The position numbers were made by a program, and so were the translations under genes. The notes below the pieces were generated by a model that worked only from the letters and a program-made list of their open reading frames with translations, had not been told where the DNA came from and searched no databases. Of a DNA stretch of 64,000 nucleotides, positions 10,267 to 24,444 are shown piece after piece (positions within the stretch are counted from its first letter, which is position 1; each line of letters starts with the position of its first letter). The DNA comes from Oikopleura dioica (taxonomy: Eukaryota > Chordata > Appendicularia > Copelata > Oikopleuridae). The stretch spans positions 1,860,001 through 1,924,000 of the forward strand of contig OU015569.1 of assembly GCA_907165135.1 (NCBI GenBank), read 5' to 3'.

Positions 10267-13200
10267 AGCGCCTTCCAAGATATTGAAAATTCATTGTTGT
10301 TTGATTATTTTTTTTTATTAATAATTTATCTGTTTGGTCAACTTAAACTTTTGGAAAAAGAAAGGCGATAAATTTATTTTGAAAATATTTAATATGATTT
10401 TATTTAATTAAATAGTTGAAGTAAATTTTTCTTATAATTTATTTTGAGATATGAATTTGCGTTTGGCTAGTTTGGATTGATATTGTCGGTAGTTTGTTTA
10501 ATTTGTTGCCAAAGATTGGCGATTAGAATTTGATCGCGGCGTAATTAGCTGCAGGGGACTGATTGTTCCTGTCGCTAATTGCGGAGTGTGCCCTAAGCCC
10601 TAAGCCCGATCGCCATCGATTGTGATTCATTACCGAAATATACTAAGCCCGGTTTAGCGGATTGTAAGAGCTCTTTGGGCAGCGTTTCCCGCACCCAAGC
10701 TGGACGAAAACCTAGAGAACTAAAACAAATCCTTTTTGCCACGATTCCTCACAACTCGCAATCATGGAAGACTCATAGGAAACGATCAACTTAGAGAATC
10801 ACTTCTGAATTCTTCAAAAAGAGAAAGTATTGTTTTGAAGAATATTCTTAAAAATAACAAGAAAAATATTAAATCCAATGTTTTTAAAATGTAGTTTTTT
10901 AGCCTTTCCAAAAGTATAAAAATAATATTTTGATCCGTGATAGAAGTAAGATTGCTGGCTGCAATCAAAGAGGAGAAGATCGAAAAATAAATAATAAAGT
11001 TGAAAGAGAACTCGCCGTATGAATGGTGGGAATGATCCATTCTAGCAGAGATAACATAGAAGAGTCTCGACCGGAGAGAGACACGAATAGCCGCAAATAT
11101 GCTGGCAGACTTTGTGATTAAAAAGTCGACGAGGAGAAGAAAAAAGGATGCAAAGCACAGCCAGGTATTTACTAAGCGAATCAGAGAAGAAACTCGAATC
11201 GGCTCTATCCCCTTATTTTTACATTGCCCGCAAACCGTATATTAAAAATGATTGTGACGCTAGAATTTCCGTGAAGCCCAATCAATCTAGCGATTCAGTC
11301 CCATAAGGAACGCTCTCAGTATAAACATAGGCATTTGAGTTCGATTGACATTTTTATAGGGTTGAGCGCGTCGCCAGCAGGCCTTCTCTGATATTATATG
11401 AGGTTATGACCCGAGTCGCACCTTCACCGTTTCGTCTTTATTACTAGCCGCGCTTTCCAAGTTTTATTGTTACAGGCAATTATCAGCTTCCATCTTGAGC
11501 TTTATTCGTCCCCAAGATTGACGGTTAATCCATTCCCGTATCGTCTCATTTTTCTCCTAAACTTTTTTAGAATTATTTTTCTAATTCTTATTTCTCATCA
11601 ATAATTTTTATGTTTTTGTAAAAGTCTCACGTGTTTTTCCCATGATCGAAAGTTCCACTGTGAGTAGAAAATAAGAGGCAGGTACAGTCAGCTGGCAGGG
11701 GTTGAGGAGCTACAGTCAGTTGGTAGTTTCACTCCGCCAAAGCCGACGTACTGTCAGTCTAAACAACTTTAACCGCTTTCAGAAGAGATCGTCTTTGCGA
11801 GACAAAACTTGTCAGATAAGGTATCAAGTACTTGCCTATCAGACTATAAGAATAGCTCCACCGAAAGAGTAAAAGGGAGAGCGCTTTTTTTGAAAAGAGA
11901 GAAAATAAGGAAAAATTATAACAAAGAGAATTTTTCATTCAAAATAAAGGTAAACCTATATTTTCCCATCAAAAGCATTACGGTACTCAGATGAAAATTT
12001 CAAAGGATTTTCAAAGGATTTAGAAAATGTACAGATTCGAAAAACTTGCAATTACAGTCTTATATTTATAATTTCGATCCAAAGTTTTTTGCACGAATAA
12101 ATGTGGCTTTGGTGTTCGAAGTGAGTGGCTAGAGCGTTTGAAGGGTTAATTGAGTACTGAGATTGCTTGGCCTGCGGCGAGTGTGAGTCGTCTTTGACTG
12201 TGTGCGTGCCCAAGGAAAATTTCTTGCGGGAGATAGACACCTCACTGGATGGGCGCTTGCCGAGAGCTCAAGCCTTTACTAGCACTGTACAGAGCTCTGT
12301 GCCCAAAACACACTTGAACCGTTTTTTCCGGCCGACTTTTCACAAGAGAGCGCGTGCCCGACCCACAGAAGTAAGAATTTATAAGGTAAAAATTGAGTGT
12401 TTACAGCCTCCAAAGTTGACGCTAGAATTTACACCTGAACGCCCCAAAAATTAAATTAACTTGGAAATTTTTTTTTCATTTATTTTATTCAGCCGCTCAA
12501 ATTTTCTTTGTCCTCCAAATCTGTGGAAAAAGAAAATCTATAAAGAAAATAAATTTTTCAAAATTAAGAATCTAAATATATTCCTTGAACTTTCGTTATT
12601 CAATTAATTAATTTTGGGTTAATTTATTATTTTTATTTAAAAAAATTATTATCAAATCTCTCGTTTTCTTTCTTTTTTTTTATCTTTTCCGGTGAAAAAA
12701 TGAACTTCAGTTTGCGACGGGTGCCATCTTTCGTGGGCAAGAAATGATTGTATCGAATAATTTATTGCTTTTACTTTTATTTTCTATTAACGGGGCTGAT
12801 ACAAAACGGTGTTGGTGGCGCCCGTGCGCCGTCGGCGGCTTTAGGCACACTGCAAGCCCGGGCATCCATGTGCGATCTTCCTATCCATGCCACGCTCTCA
12901 TCGCTGACTCTACTCACTCTGCCCGGTGTGAGAGAATCATTCCAGAGCCATTCCAATTAAAGCTCCTTTTTTGCTAAAAGAGACTCTGACTGTAACGACC
13001 ATCGCGAGGGCGAATAAGAGAGAAAGTGGAATTGATCGAACTTGCGAAATTAATTAATCGAAAAAGACAATCTCCAGCAACTCAAAAAAAAAACTGAAAA
13101 AAAACGAGAGAGAGAGGCGGCAAACCAGAGATCATAAGAAAATCTATCAAGAAGGGTCAAATTTACTTTTACTGATGTCGGGCACTCTCTGACGCTGCTT

Positions 13201-13600
13201 TGCCGGCGTCTGGGTGGATTTGATGGTTCAGTGGGTTCTGAATCGCGACCGGAGCAAGTCAGTCCAACTACTTTTTCTAATTTGCAAAAAGATCTTATTA
13301 TTAAAGAAAGATTTTATTTAGACAGTTATGCTTACTTTTACTAAAATTTCTATAATTATTTTATTACTAGCGTCTTTAAATTAAATCAATTGCAATTGCA
13401 AAATCCAGATTTCTTTTTTTACCGAGCGGTAGATGGCGCTAGTCAGATTTTAACCGACCATTCAGGACTCGAATCTGGCGGTGGACCTGGGCACGACTTG
13501 GGCCGCCCCGTGCCACAATCCTCTACGCCCATAAGGAACTGTTGTTCAATGTGACGGATGCTAATGATCATTTTGAGAAAAATGTTAATGCGTATCAATT
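10267..13600. other. Large gene-free interval between Pax1/9 and the calcium channel
   Basis: Over 3.3 kb without a gene I can support, unusual for this dense window. It is mostly A/T-rich with scattered low-quality open frames (for example near 12167-12454 and 12744-12977) that lack matching splice sites or family resemblance. A heptamer CCCTAAG occurs twice in tandem near 10592-10605. Likely contents are cis-regulatory DNA for Pax1/9 and the first non-coding exons or promoter of the channel gene; this is inference from position. Confidence 0.4.
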
Positions 13601-13663
13601 GGCTGGATAAAAATCAATAGGTTAATAATTCATCCCCAGTTATGAATAACAGTGAGGAGGAGT

Positions 13664-16600
13664 ATGCAGAATGACGACACAAAGGGAATCACGAACTGGA
13701 ACACCGTACTAGCCGTGAGTAGTCTGCCAGCTTTCTTGCAGCAGAAGAAGCGTATAATCGCCCGTAGAATGCATCTGCTAAACCTGGTAGCGCGCGCGGA
13801 GGAGCAGAGCCAGGATAAATTGGCGCGCGCACCGTGGGTGCCATGATCAACCAGATAAACCGTCTGTTAATCGCTCTACCCGGTCCGCTATCATTGATAT
13901 TCTTAATTCGCGATTCGAATTTGCTCCTCCTGCCGTTGCCAAGCCCAATATCATGAGCGACACGGGACCGTTGAATCCCGGAAATATACAATTTTTCTTG
14001 AAAACTCATTTGAAACTTCAGAACGCTCAATCTGGCGGTCCAAATGTCGCACAGAAGAAAAAGCCAAAAGCTCAAACGGGGATATTTGCTAACAAGGCTC
14101 CTCGGGCCTTATTTTGCCTTACTCTCCAGAACAAATACCGCCGTTTCTGCATTAAGCTTGTTGAATTAAAGGTATTGCCAAAGTGCGTTAATTATGTATA
14201 CAGGCTCCTAATCGCCTCTCACTGGCTGATCGCGTCTTTAAGGCCTTTGATTATTTTATTCTTCTCACTATCATTGCCAACTGTATCACGCTGGGCGTCC
14301 AAACACCTTATCCGCAGAGCGACTCTGATCCCACGAATGAAAAAGTGGTAAGTTTCAACTCCATCTACCCGATTTCCGTTCTTAGCAATCTCGAAGTACT
14401 TAAGTCTGTCTACATTATTTTCGATACTACAGAAACGAGTAAAATTTCTTTTAAAAAATCAAAACTACGCGCCGGACCAACTACTCGCTAGTGATGACAA
14501 CACGCAGCGGTGATAAATGAGCACTTGGTGGCGCAGGCGGTGCTTTAAATAATGAATGAAATGCAGCATATATCCGACAGTGAATTAGGATTATATATCG
14601 ATTCATTCGATTTCTGCTTTCTTCCCGGGTGTATTCAATTTAATGTAAACAGACAAATCCCGCGGCGGACGAATCACCGTTACTAATCGCTTCGCTTCAG
14701 GAAAACATAGAATATGTATTTATGGTTATCTTCACGTTCGAGTGCGTGCTCAAAATCATCGCTTATGGATTTACGATGCATCCGAACTCCTACCTCCGCA
14801 ACGGATGGAACATCCTCGATTTCACCATTGTGATCATCGGCCTGGTGTCTACTGTCATGGAAAGAATCGTCTCCAAAACCACTGATTTCAAAGCTTTACG
14901 TGCCTTTCGAGTGCTTCGACCACTTCGCCTAGTTTCTGGAGTGCCAAGTAAGCTCCAACTCAAGCTCCCTCCTTTAATCACAGTGCTTTAGGTTTACAAG
15001 TTGTCTTGAACTCAATCTTCCGTGCTATGATTCCACTTCTCCACATTACTCTCCTGGTAAGTCGCGCGAAATGACGAGAAAGAAATATTGTTTAAAAAAT
15101 TATTTAGGTGTTTTTGTTATCGTGATTTATGCAATCATCGGCCTCGAGCTTTTCAAGGGAAAGCTCCACGCCACGTGTTACAAATTAGGAACCCAAACCT
15201 GGGTGAACGTCAGCGACCTTTATGGACCAGAAGCGCCTTTAGTATTGAAAGACCCTGGCGATTTTTCCGTCGACGAAGACGGCTCGCCCTTTCCTTGCGA
15301 TCCTCAGATAACGCAGGGAAGAGACTCTCGCTGGAAGTATCAGCCAAAGTACAGCACCAATTACAGTGACGACGACAATCACGGCCGAGTTTGTCTTGAA
15401 AACGAGCTCTGCCTCGGCCCTGCAGGAGAGGCTCATAAATTTTGCATAAAAGCTGTCATTAATATTTTTTGAAATATTCGACGAAAAACTACTTTGTATT
15501 ATTCAATTAATTGTTGAGATTTGAGTGCGATATTGCGTGCCCAAATCGCGCGTATGTGTGCCCACAGGGCATGTTAACTATTTACGAGGTTTATGATGCG
15601 ATTCAACTTGCATGGTTTGACTACACCAATGTCATGTCAGGAGCAATATAGATCCGAGCTCTTTTGAGTATGATTGAGACTGGTATTGAGCATACTGTCG
15701 CGCGGCCAAGTAATTGTTCCATACACTTCAGATAAACTGCAAGACAAGCTACAGTAGCGTTTTGCTATCGGATTTGCGCCCATACTAAATGTCAGCGCGA
15801 ATAGCACTCGTACTGAGCCAGGTTAAGCCTGTCTCACACTTGATCCAGAGACGAACATGTTCGACCCTAATAAGCCGCAAGTCGACAATTGCTACCACGA
15901 CCCGGAATGGCCCGGTTGGCGCGGTTGGGAAGGACCGCACGGCGGTATCATCAACTTCGACAACATCTTCTTCGCCATGATCACCGTCTTCCAATGCATC
16001 ACGATGGAAGGCTGGACGGACGTCCTCTACTATGTGAGTATTCTTACTGTCTAATTACAGAGTCTGACATTGCTCGCCGCAAGAGCTGATGCCCGTCACT
16101 GTCACTGCTTTCTCTGACGCGCTAGCTTCGACTGTAGCTCCCCTCCCAAATTGTTTGTTTTCGACGAAAGTTTAAAAGACACTCCCGATTTCCAAATTGT
16201 GAGTTTGGGCGTCTGTTAATAATAAAGAGGGTATTAAAATTAAATTCATCATCAACCAACCGCCCCTTACTCCGTCAGACACGCCTGGGCCGTGACAGTT
16301 GCGCCCTTGGGAGAAATTATTGCCACATTTCGATAGACAGATCGCCCAGAATGAGTGCCTGCTTTTTCTAAACAAAGATTTGATACTCTTATCTTAACGT
16401 TTCTAAATGAATTTAGGTAAATAATGCTTATGGACGATTATGGGCTCAGGGTTTCATTCCCGTGCCTACGATCTATTTCGTCAGTTTGATTATCATCGGC
16501 TCGTATTTTGTGATGAACCTAATTCTTGGTGTTCTTTCCGGAGAGTTTTCAAAGGAAAGAGAGAAGGCGCGCGCCCGAGGCGACTTCCAAAAGCTGCGCG

Positions 16601-19600
16601 AGAAGACGCAGATGGAAGCCGATTTCAAGGGCTACTTGGATTGGATCACCCGCGCTGAAGATATCGAGCCAGAGGACGACGATCTCGACGACAACTTGTC
16701 CCTGCTGAGGGAGAACTCGCGCCTCGGCAAGATGGCGATCATCGACAATCACATCGACATGCCGGATTACGCTGGCAGTGACTCCAGCTCAATCAAGCGA
16801 GCCAATTTGGGCTGGTGGGGCAAGACCAAACGCAAAATGTTTCCAGCTTGCTACAGCAAGAAAAAGTAAGTCTCGGAGTTTATGCTCGCTTGCGTAACTT
16901 GACGAACTTTTGTTGAAGGAAGAGATTAGGGAGTTGACACCCATAATAGCTTAACCGTAGAAAGGGCATCTGCGCCCCTTAATCGCTCAGAATGAGCTTG
17001 GCAATCAGCAGTAATTTACAGCTCGTGTTGTTAGCGCCTGGCCATCAAGAAGTAGTCATGGGATTGTCACTTTAGCTCTTCTTGATTGATCGTGTCCTCT
17101 TTTCCAAAAACGTAAAACTTCCATTATCCTTATTTTCTACTGCTTTATACTTTGTCAAACTTTTACGCGGGCATCATTCTAAAGTTGTCCTTAGAAGCCG
17201 TAATTGGCATCTAATTTAAGAAAGAGCTTCTTTATGAAAATAAACTTACTTAAAAAATTAATCTTTAACGGAACTAAATTAAAATTGAAGCGAGTCTTTT
17301 CGCCGCTGGAATGGACGAAACAGAAAACGCCTGCGTTTCTTGGTCAAGTCAAAATCTTTTTACTGGTTCATCATTTTCCTCGTCTTTTTAAATACTGTCG
17401 TGCAGGCCTCTGAACACTACAATCAGCCCGACTGGCTCACCAATGTTCAACGTAAGTTTAGCAGTAGCTTTTCCTTTTCTGAGATTTTCAGTTGTCGCGA
17501 ATAAAGTGCTGCTTGGGCTGTTTACGGCCGAAATGTTTCTAAAAATGTATGCTCTGGGACTTGTGACTTATTTTTCGTCATTGTTCAATCGGTTCGACTG
17601 TTTCGTCGTTTGCGGCTCCATCATCGAACTCATCCTTACCTCGGCTAATGTCCTCGAACCACTTGGAATTTCTGTTCTGCGTTGCGTACGCCTTCTGTAA
17701 CGGGATCCACCAAACAAGTCAACTTCGAGATTTAAAGAGTAAAATGTCTCCTTCGTGAGCTAGCTGGCCATTAAGAATTAATACCGAAAAAACGTTAAAG
17801 TTAGTGTTTCAATTGCGAAGCAATCCCCATGGGGCCAGTGCGGCCCGCAGAGTATCTTTTTGCATGATAATTATGGGGAAAATATTTGAGCAGAGCTTGG
17901 CCAAGTGCCAGTCTGCTGCGGCGCGATCAAGATCGAATGTGGATCCCCCCGATAGCGAATCTTTAAAGTGACCAAGTACTGGGAGTCACTGTCAAACTTA
18001 GGAAAGCCTTGACAAATGTAAACATTTAGGAATAATTAGCATTTGATCCAAATCAATAGATCGCGCTCCGGTGATTTCTAAACTAGGCTTAATTCAAAAG
18101 GAAAACTTAAATTCTTGAAGCGATTGTCAAGGCGTGAAAAAGTTGCCTCTTTATTGAATTCAATCCGTTCAATCGCCTCACTGCTTTTGCTGCTAGGACT
18201 TTTTATAATTATCTTCAGGTACGTTATAATTAATTATTTGATGAGCATAGCATTACTTATTCATGCACTATTATTATTTTCTGTGATGCAGGCTTCATTA
18301 AATACAAGAATAGGGCAGATGCAGAGGGTGATGTTTTACTGCTTCGCCTTAATGTCCTTTTCTTTTGCAATCGATAAGAATATAGATTCTAAGGATATCT
18401 AATGGATTATTCACATATTTATACGCATATAGTGTAGCCATGCCAGCTAGCGACTCGATTTCCTTCCAACAAAAAGTCGCTCTTTCACGCATCAGAAAGC
18501 ACTTAGCAATAACTATTACAGAATTACCGATTTGTAGTTTGCTTGGGATGCAACTCTTTGGTGGAAAATTCAACACAATCGACCAGGCACAGACGCGCTC
18601 GAATTTCGATGATTTTCTACACGCGCTGCTTACTGTCTTTCAAATCCTCACTGGTGAGGATTGGAATTCTGTCATGTATTCTGGAATCCAAGCTTACGAA
18701 GGTCCAGCAAAGCCATGGTTACGAATTTGAAAAAATGACTGTTGATTATGCAGTGCAAGATTTTTTTCCTTCTTGATTTTAAGGTGCCACTTTTGTAACC
18801 CTACTAAGCCACTTGGAATGGTGGTCTCAGTCTATTTTATCATTCTGTTCGTCTTCGGAAACTACATTCTGTTGAATGTTTTCCTCGCCATTGCCGTCGA
18901 TAATCTGGCTGATGCGGAAAGCCTCACTAAATCTCAGCTAGGGTCAACAGCGATCCGCCGATCGATTCTTATACTCATGCATTTATAGCTTTAGAAATAA
19001 GAAAAATGATTCCTCGCGTTGACCTAAAAACAAGAAAGAAAATGAAGAAGAAAAGAAACGCAAGAAAACTCTCCGCTTCCAGAAAATCTCAAGGGTCTTC
19101 CGAAAACGCCAAGTTGTGGAACAAGTGGAGCAACAAGTCCAACTGCCCGAAGAGGTAGAGGAGATTGACGAAGAAATCGCCGAGAACCAACATGTGCGAA
19201 TAGAAGTCACTTCCGCCTCGGACAGTGAGTCCCTTCATTTGCCTGAGGGAGACGAAGACTCGGAACCTGAAGTGCCTTCTGGGCCCCGCCCGAAACGACT
19301 TTCTGATCTGAACCTCAAGGAGAAAACGGTTCCTATGCCCAATGCGTCGGCTTTCTTCTGCTTGAGCACGACTAACCCCTTCAGGAAGATATGCCACAAG
19401 ATTGTCAACTTGAACGTCTTCAACAACATCATCCTCGCATGTATTGTCTTCTCCTCAATTACTCTTGCAATCGAAGATCCGATCGACGAGTCATCGAGGA
19501 AAAATCAAATTCTGAAGATTTTCGATTACTTCTTCACTTCAATCTTCACCATGGAAATTGTGCTCAAAGTGATCTCCTACGGTGCCATCTTCCACAAAGG

Positions 19601-22600
19601 CTCCTACATGCGATCTTGGTTCAATCTTCTGGATTTGCTCGTTGTTTGTGTCTCTTTGCTGTCGATTTTCAGCGATTCATCGACATCTGACATTTCCGTG
19701 CTCAAGATTTTGCGAGTTCTTCGAGTTCTGCGACCGCTGCGAGCCATTAATCGAGCAAAAGGACTGAAGCACGTCGTCCAGTGCGTCTTTGTTGCAATCG
19801 GTACCATTCAGAATATCATTCTCATCACTATGTTGCTCATCTTCATGTTCGCTTGTATTGGCGTCCAGTTGTTCAAAGGAAGACTTTATGCCTGCAGTGA
19901 TAATTCCAAGACGACCATGGAAGAGTGTAAAGGTAAAAAACTTAAAATTACGCTCTCATTGAATAACGAAATTTCAGGCGAATATGTGGAATTTGAAGAC
20001 AACACATTCAATAAGCCTGTTTTGCGCCAGCGCGAATGGCAGAACAGCGATTTCAACTACGACACTGTGCACGGCGCGATGCTGTCACTCTTCGTCGTGG
20101 CCACTTTTGAAGGCTGGCCAAGTCTGCTGTACAAGTAAGCGATCGTCGAAAAATTTTTATAAGGAAGCAATTATTCTGGTCCTTGTCGCGGCTGGGCGTA
20201 AATCTATTGTAATCCTAGCTAAGCTGCGTGATTCATTTACTCAAAATCAATTTCGCGCAATTTCGTCTCTCCCGTGTCTTATGGAATCGTTTTAGGTCAA
20301 TTGACTCCTGGTCGGAGGACCACGGACCGAAGTACATGGCTCGCTCTGGCGTTTCCCTCTTCTACATTGCATACATTATTGTCATTGCGTTCTTCATGAT
20401 GAACATCTTCGTCGGTTTCGTCATTGTCACCTTCCAAGAGCAAGGAGAAATGGAATATAAGAACTGCGAACTCGACAAGAATCAACGCCAGTGCTTAGGA
20501 AAGGCTTACTAAACCAACTATTTTGAAAGCTTGGGAAAAAATAAGCAGTAGTTCAAAACTTTTGCTTACTATTTGAATGAATTAAAAAGCCGTTACAAAG
20601 AATACGCGCTAAAAGCGAAACCCATTCCACGATATATGCCGTCAAATCCCTGGCAATACCGCGTTTGGCTCGTTGTCAACTCACCTTACTTCGAGTACTT
20701 TATGCTCGGCCTTATTTTATTGAATACCCTCTGTGACGGATTTCTTAATTTAATCAGATCTACGAGATTATGAAAACAGTAGAAGCTTTAAAAGCTTTCG
20801 AAATCCGTAATCAGTTTAACAGTTCAGCACGACCAACAAATCCCCAATCTAACGACCCTACTTGGCTACCTAAATGTTGTCTTCACTACGCTCTTTACCA
20901 TCGAAATGGTCTTCAAAATGGTGGCCTTCAAACCAAAAGTTAGGCAATCTAATTGATCACTGATCTAATTGAATTTCAGCATTATTTCCAAGATCCCTGG
21001 AACACTTTTGATTTCATCGTTGTTGTTGGCTCCATTGCCGACTTGTTCGCCGATTCCAAGGACAACAACCTTTCGATCAAGGTTTCTTTCTTCCGTCTAT
21101 TTCGCGTTCTTCGACTTGTCAAGGCACGGATCGCGAAATTATTAAAATGGAGCTTAATTTCATCTAATACGTCAAAATGAGATGAGTGCTATATATCCAG
21201 TTAAATCGGCAGATATTTATGCGAAGGGCTAAACAATTTGAGTAAATGACCAAAAAACGAATTAGATCGATCCTAGGATAGCTGCTTTCGCGGGGCGAAG
21301 GCATTCGGACACTGCTGTGGACCTTTGTCAAGTCAATCCGCGCTTTGCCATACGTTGCCATGTTAATCTTGCTACTCTTCTTCATCTATGGCGTTGTCGG
21401 CATGCAAATGTTTGGCACCATTCAGCCGCTCGAGCATAAAATGATCAACGAAAATAACAATTTCAAATCGGTAATCTAACTTAATTATAACACGAATGAT
21501 ACGAGTGCTTCAGTTCTTCCAGTCAATGTTGCTGCTCTTCCGCTGTATGACTGGAGAAGCATGGCAAGATATTATGCTGGACTCGGTGGCAAATCGCGAA
21601 TGTAATCAGCGCTACCTCCAGTCTTTGCCTGACCTGAAGGGAATCGACTATCCACCGATTCGCCCTGAAGACGGCGACAAAGAAAAACAGCGTCTCTTCG
21701 ATATCTACATGGAGAAGAAGTTCTCTTGCGGTTCCAACTTTGCCTACGTCTACTTTATCAGTTTCTACATGTTTTGTGCCTTCTTGATCATCAACCTTTT
21801 CGTTGCTGTCATCATGGACAATTTCGACTACCTGACGCGGGACTGGTCGATCTTGGGGCCCCATCATCTGGACGAGTTTGCCCGCATCTGGGCTGAATAT
21901 GATCACGACGCCAAGGGCAGAATCAAGCATCTGGACGTCGTTACTCTTCTGCGACGCATTCAGCCTCCTCTTGGTTTTGGACGTCTTTGTCCACACAGAG
22001 TTGCCTGCAAGCGCTTGGTCTCGATGAACATGCCGTTACAGTCTGATGGAACGGTTATGTTCAATGCTACTTTGTTTGCTCTTATCAGAACCTCGCTCAA
22101 AATAAAAACTGAAGGTAGGAAATTAATCCTCTCTTCAGCGTACTAAACTTTCATTTCAAGGAAATATTGATCAGGCAAATGAAGAACTTCGCTCTGTGAT
22201 CAAGAAGATTTGGAAGCGAACGTCCATGAAGCTACTGGATCAAGTCGTTCCTCCAGCTGGGAATGACGATGTGACAGTTGGCAAGTTCTACGCCACTTAT
22301 CTCATCCAGGTCATTTCTACTCCCAAATATTTTTTTGAATATCATTTTTAGGAATATTTCCGCAAATTCAAACAGCGGAAGTTAGAGCGTCAGACCGGTG
22401 GCCATCGAACTGCAGCCGCTCTCCAAGCCGGCATTAGGTGAATATCAGAGCGAGAGGCAAATCACTGGATTATCTTTTTTTAAGATCGCTGCAAGAACTC
22501 GGTCCAGAGATTAAGCGGGTTATCTCCTCCGACAACATCCACGCTGCTGCTGCCGCTGCCTCAGGAGAAGATGGCGACTTTGTCGACGAAACTTGTTACG

Positions 22601-23801
22601 AAGACGAGGAGCCAGTTCACAGGTCAGTCAAATTAAAAAAGTAAACGATTTTCATCTCTTTTTTCAGACGACGACATTCACTTTTTGGAAACTGGGCGAA
22701 GAATCAAAATTCACAGTTCAAAAACTCCTCTGATCCCGTTTACCACACTGTTCGTCCCTTGCAGGTCCAGAAAGTTTATCCTAAATACGACGACCCACGT
22801 GGGGAAAAGAGCTCATTCCCAACGATTACAACTACGAGAGCCACTATGGCAGTCAGGAAAGGGAGCATTTTACATCACCAAGATTCTCTTCCATGATTTC
22901 AAAATGCAACCTCTAAAAGCGCCATCAGCGTCCAGCTCATCCTCTTCAGCGAAGTGACCGTGCTCCCATCGCTGTCGAAGATGAGGACTCGTCCTTTCCA
23001 GAAGATCAGGAGTTCACTGACGAGGACATAAATACCAACAACAACCACATCGCAAATCACTCAAGTGATGCAACCTTCTTGGGCGTCGAGTAAGCCTCTT
23101 TCGAACGACAAAAACTAATCTCGCACTTTAGCCAGCCTGAATATCTCACAGATACTACAGTTTCACAGCCGCATTCACCAATTGGAGCCTTATCAAATCT
23201 CGTCAACTCTATTCGCCGCACAATGGGCCGCAAACTACCTCCTACGCCCTTCCACAAGCCCTACTTGGAGGAGTCAGTAGAAACCTTCATTCCGCAAAAT
23301 ACCTCAAGGTTGCGCCCCTCTTTCTTTTTTCTTGCTAAGCTTTCTTCCCAGGCCATCGGTTGATAGTCAAAGTTTCTACGAACGTCGCTCTCTCGGCCGG
23401 GCGAGCAACTACGAAGCCAGCGGCGCCTTCCACCAGCAGAAGTCGTACTCGTCCTCGGAATCGGACTCTAGCGACCCGACCCGCGTGCCCAAGTACAACT
23501 CGACCGTGATCGGCCGCAGCACGCGCAGCCTGATCCAGCAAGTCTTCCTCGACGAAGATCTGCCGCAACTCGCCGCCGACTCTGACATTGTCTCAATCAC
23601 GGGCAGCGAAATCGCCAACTCTTTCCAGATTCCCCTGGAGCAGCTGGAGAACGCAGCAGATGAGGTAGCCGAACATAAGAGAGACCGTTGTTCATTATTT
23701 ACTTACAGGTGATTTCGACTAGCTCACGCTACTCGCTGGAGGAGAGCGGCTTCGCCCGCACTTCCATGCCAAATTACGACAGTTGGGTAGAATCGACGTG
23801 A
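13664..23801 (+). CDS. cacna1-like (Cav1): L-type voltage-gated calcium channel alpha-1 subunit (Cav1)
   Basis: About 25 exons encode the four repeats of a high-voltage-activated calcium channel in the plasma membrane. Pore-loop glutamates are present in all four repeats: TMEGW (near 16000), TGEDW (18650), TFEGW (20110) and TGEAW (21550), the EEEE filter. Voltage sensors read [12 protein letters not shown] (I), VRLL plus RIFKVTKYW (II), [13 protein letters not shown] (III) and [11 protein letters not shown] (IV). The I-II linker has the beta-subunit site ([14 protein letters not shown]). After IVS6 an EF-hand region ([11 protein letters not shown]) and IQ region ([14 protein letters not shown]) follow, close to vertebrate Cav1. 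The tail ends [12 protein letters not shown] 23799-23801. The ATG at 13664 is the best start, but earlier exons are possible. Several introns are non-canonical (see findings). Confidence 0.9.
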
Positions 23802-24444
23802 AATTTTCCAATTTCTCCAAAAAAGAAAAAAATAACCTCCGACGATGCCTCAGCACAGATACTTTACTGTACTTCCGATTCAAAGTTCAAAACCTTTTTT
23901 CCCAAAGTTTACCTTTTTATTTTAATTTTTCACTTTCAGAAGCCATCTTACAATCGCGTTTTTGGCCCTAATAGTTTTCATTATTATTTCCCTTTAACAC
24001 TCTATTTATTTATTCAAATGACCCTAGCTGGGGAGAAGACTGTAAAGAAAAGGCTTTTAAACCGAACGAACCTGCCACCAATTAGAATATCAATAAATAT
24101 TATCAAACAAATAAACTTCTTTATGTCTTTTTGAAACTTGGCTGAAGACATAGAAGAAGAAATTTCAAAAGGCCAGGAATAGTTATCTTCGTAGTCTGGA
24201 GTTAAGAAATTCTTAATAATATATTATATATCATTTGCAGTTATTAATGAAATTATAAAAAGCGTGTTGATGGAAAATCATCGAGGAAAAGTTTTCTTGA
24301 CTTTCGAAAGTCAACGATAAATGCCGAGCTTTTCGAGAAACTGGCTCGAAAAATCAAAACTCGCATTTCTCTTCTTTCGAGATTGGACCAAAGTCAGTCC
24401 GCTTTTTGACTTCAGAAGAGCAGTTTGAAAGTTTTTGTGACGAG
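23802..24444. other. Intergenic stretch, no gene seen
   Basis: A/T-rich sequence holding the 3' untranslated region of the channel gene (several AATAAA/AATAAT-like signals near 24090-24115) and the promoter of the next gene. The pair CTTTCGAAAGTCAA and TTTCGAG near 24300-24385 gives weak local symmetry, without clear meaning. Confidence 0.4.

Noticed and set aside
10592-10605. Tandem CCCTAAG resembling a telomeric repeat
   Set aside because: Only two copies; chance or a minor motif, not an interstitial telomere.
12744-12977. Open frames with Ala/Pro/Arg-rich peptides between Pax1/9 and the channel gene
   Set aside because: Two overlapping frames in the same place, no matching splice sites and no family resemblance; most likely G/C-rich non-coding DNA.
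13930-23801. Calcium channel as a pseudogene because of apparent frame breaks
   Set aside because: All four repeats, pore glutamates, voltage sensors, EF-hand and IQ regions are intact; the breaks coincide with splice junctions, so non-canonical introns or single-base errors are better explanations.
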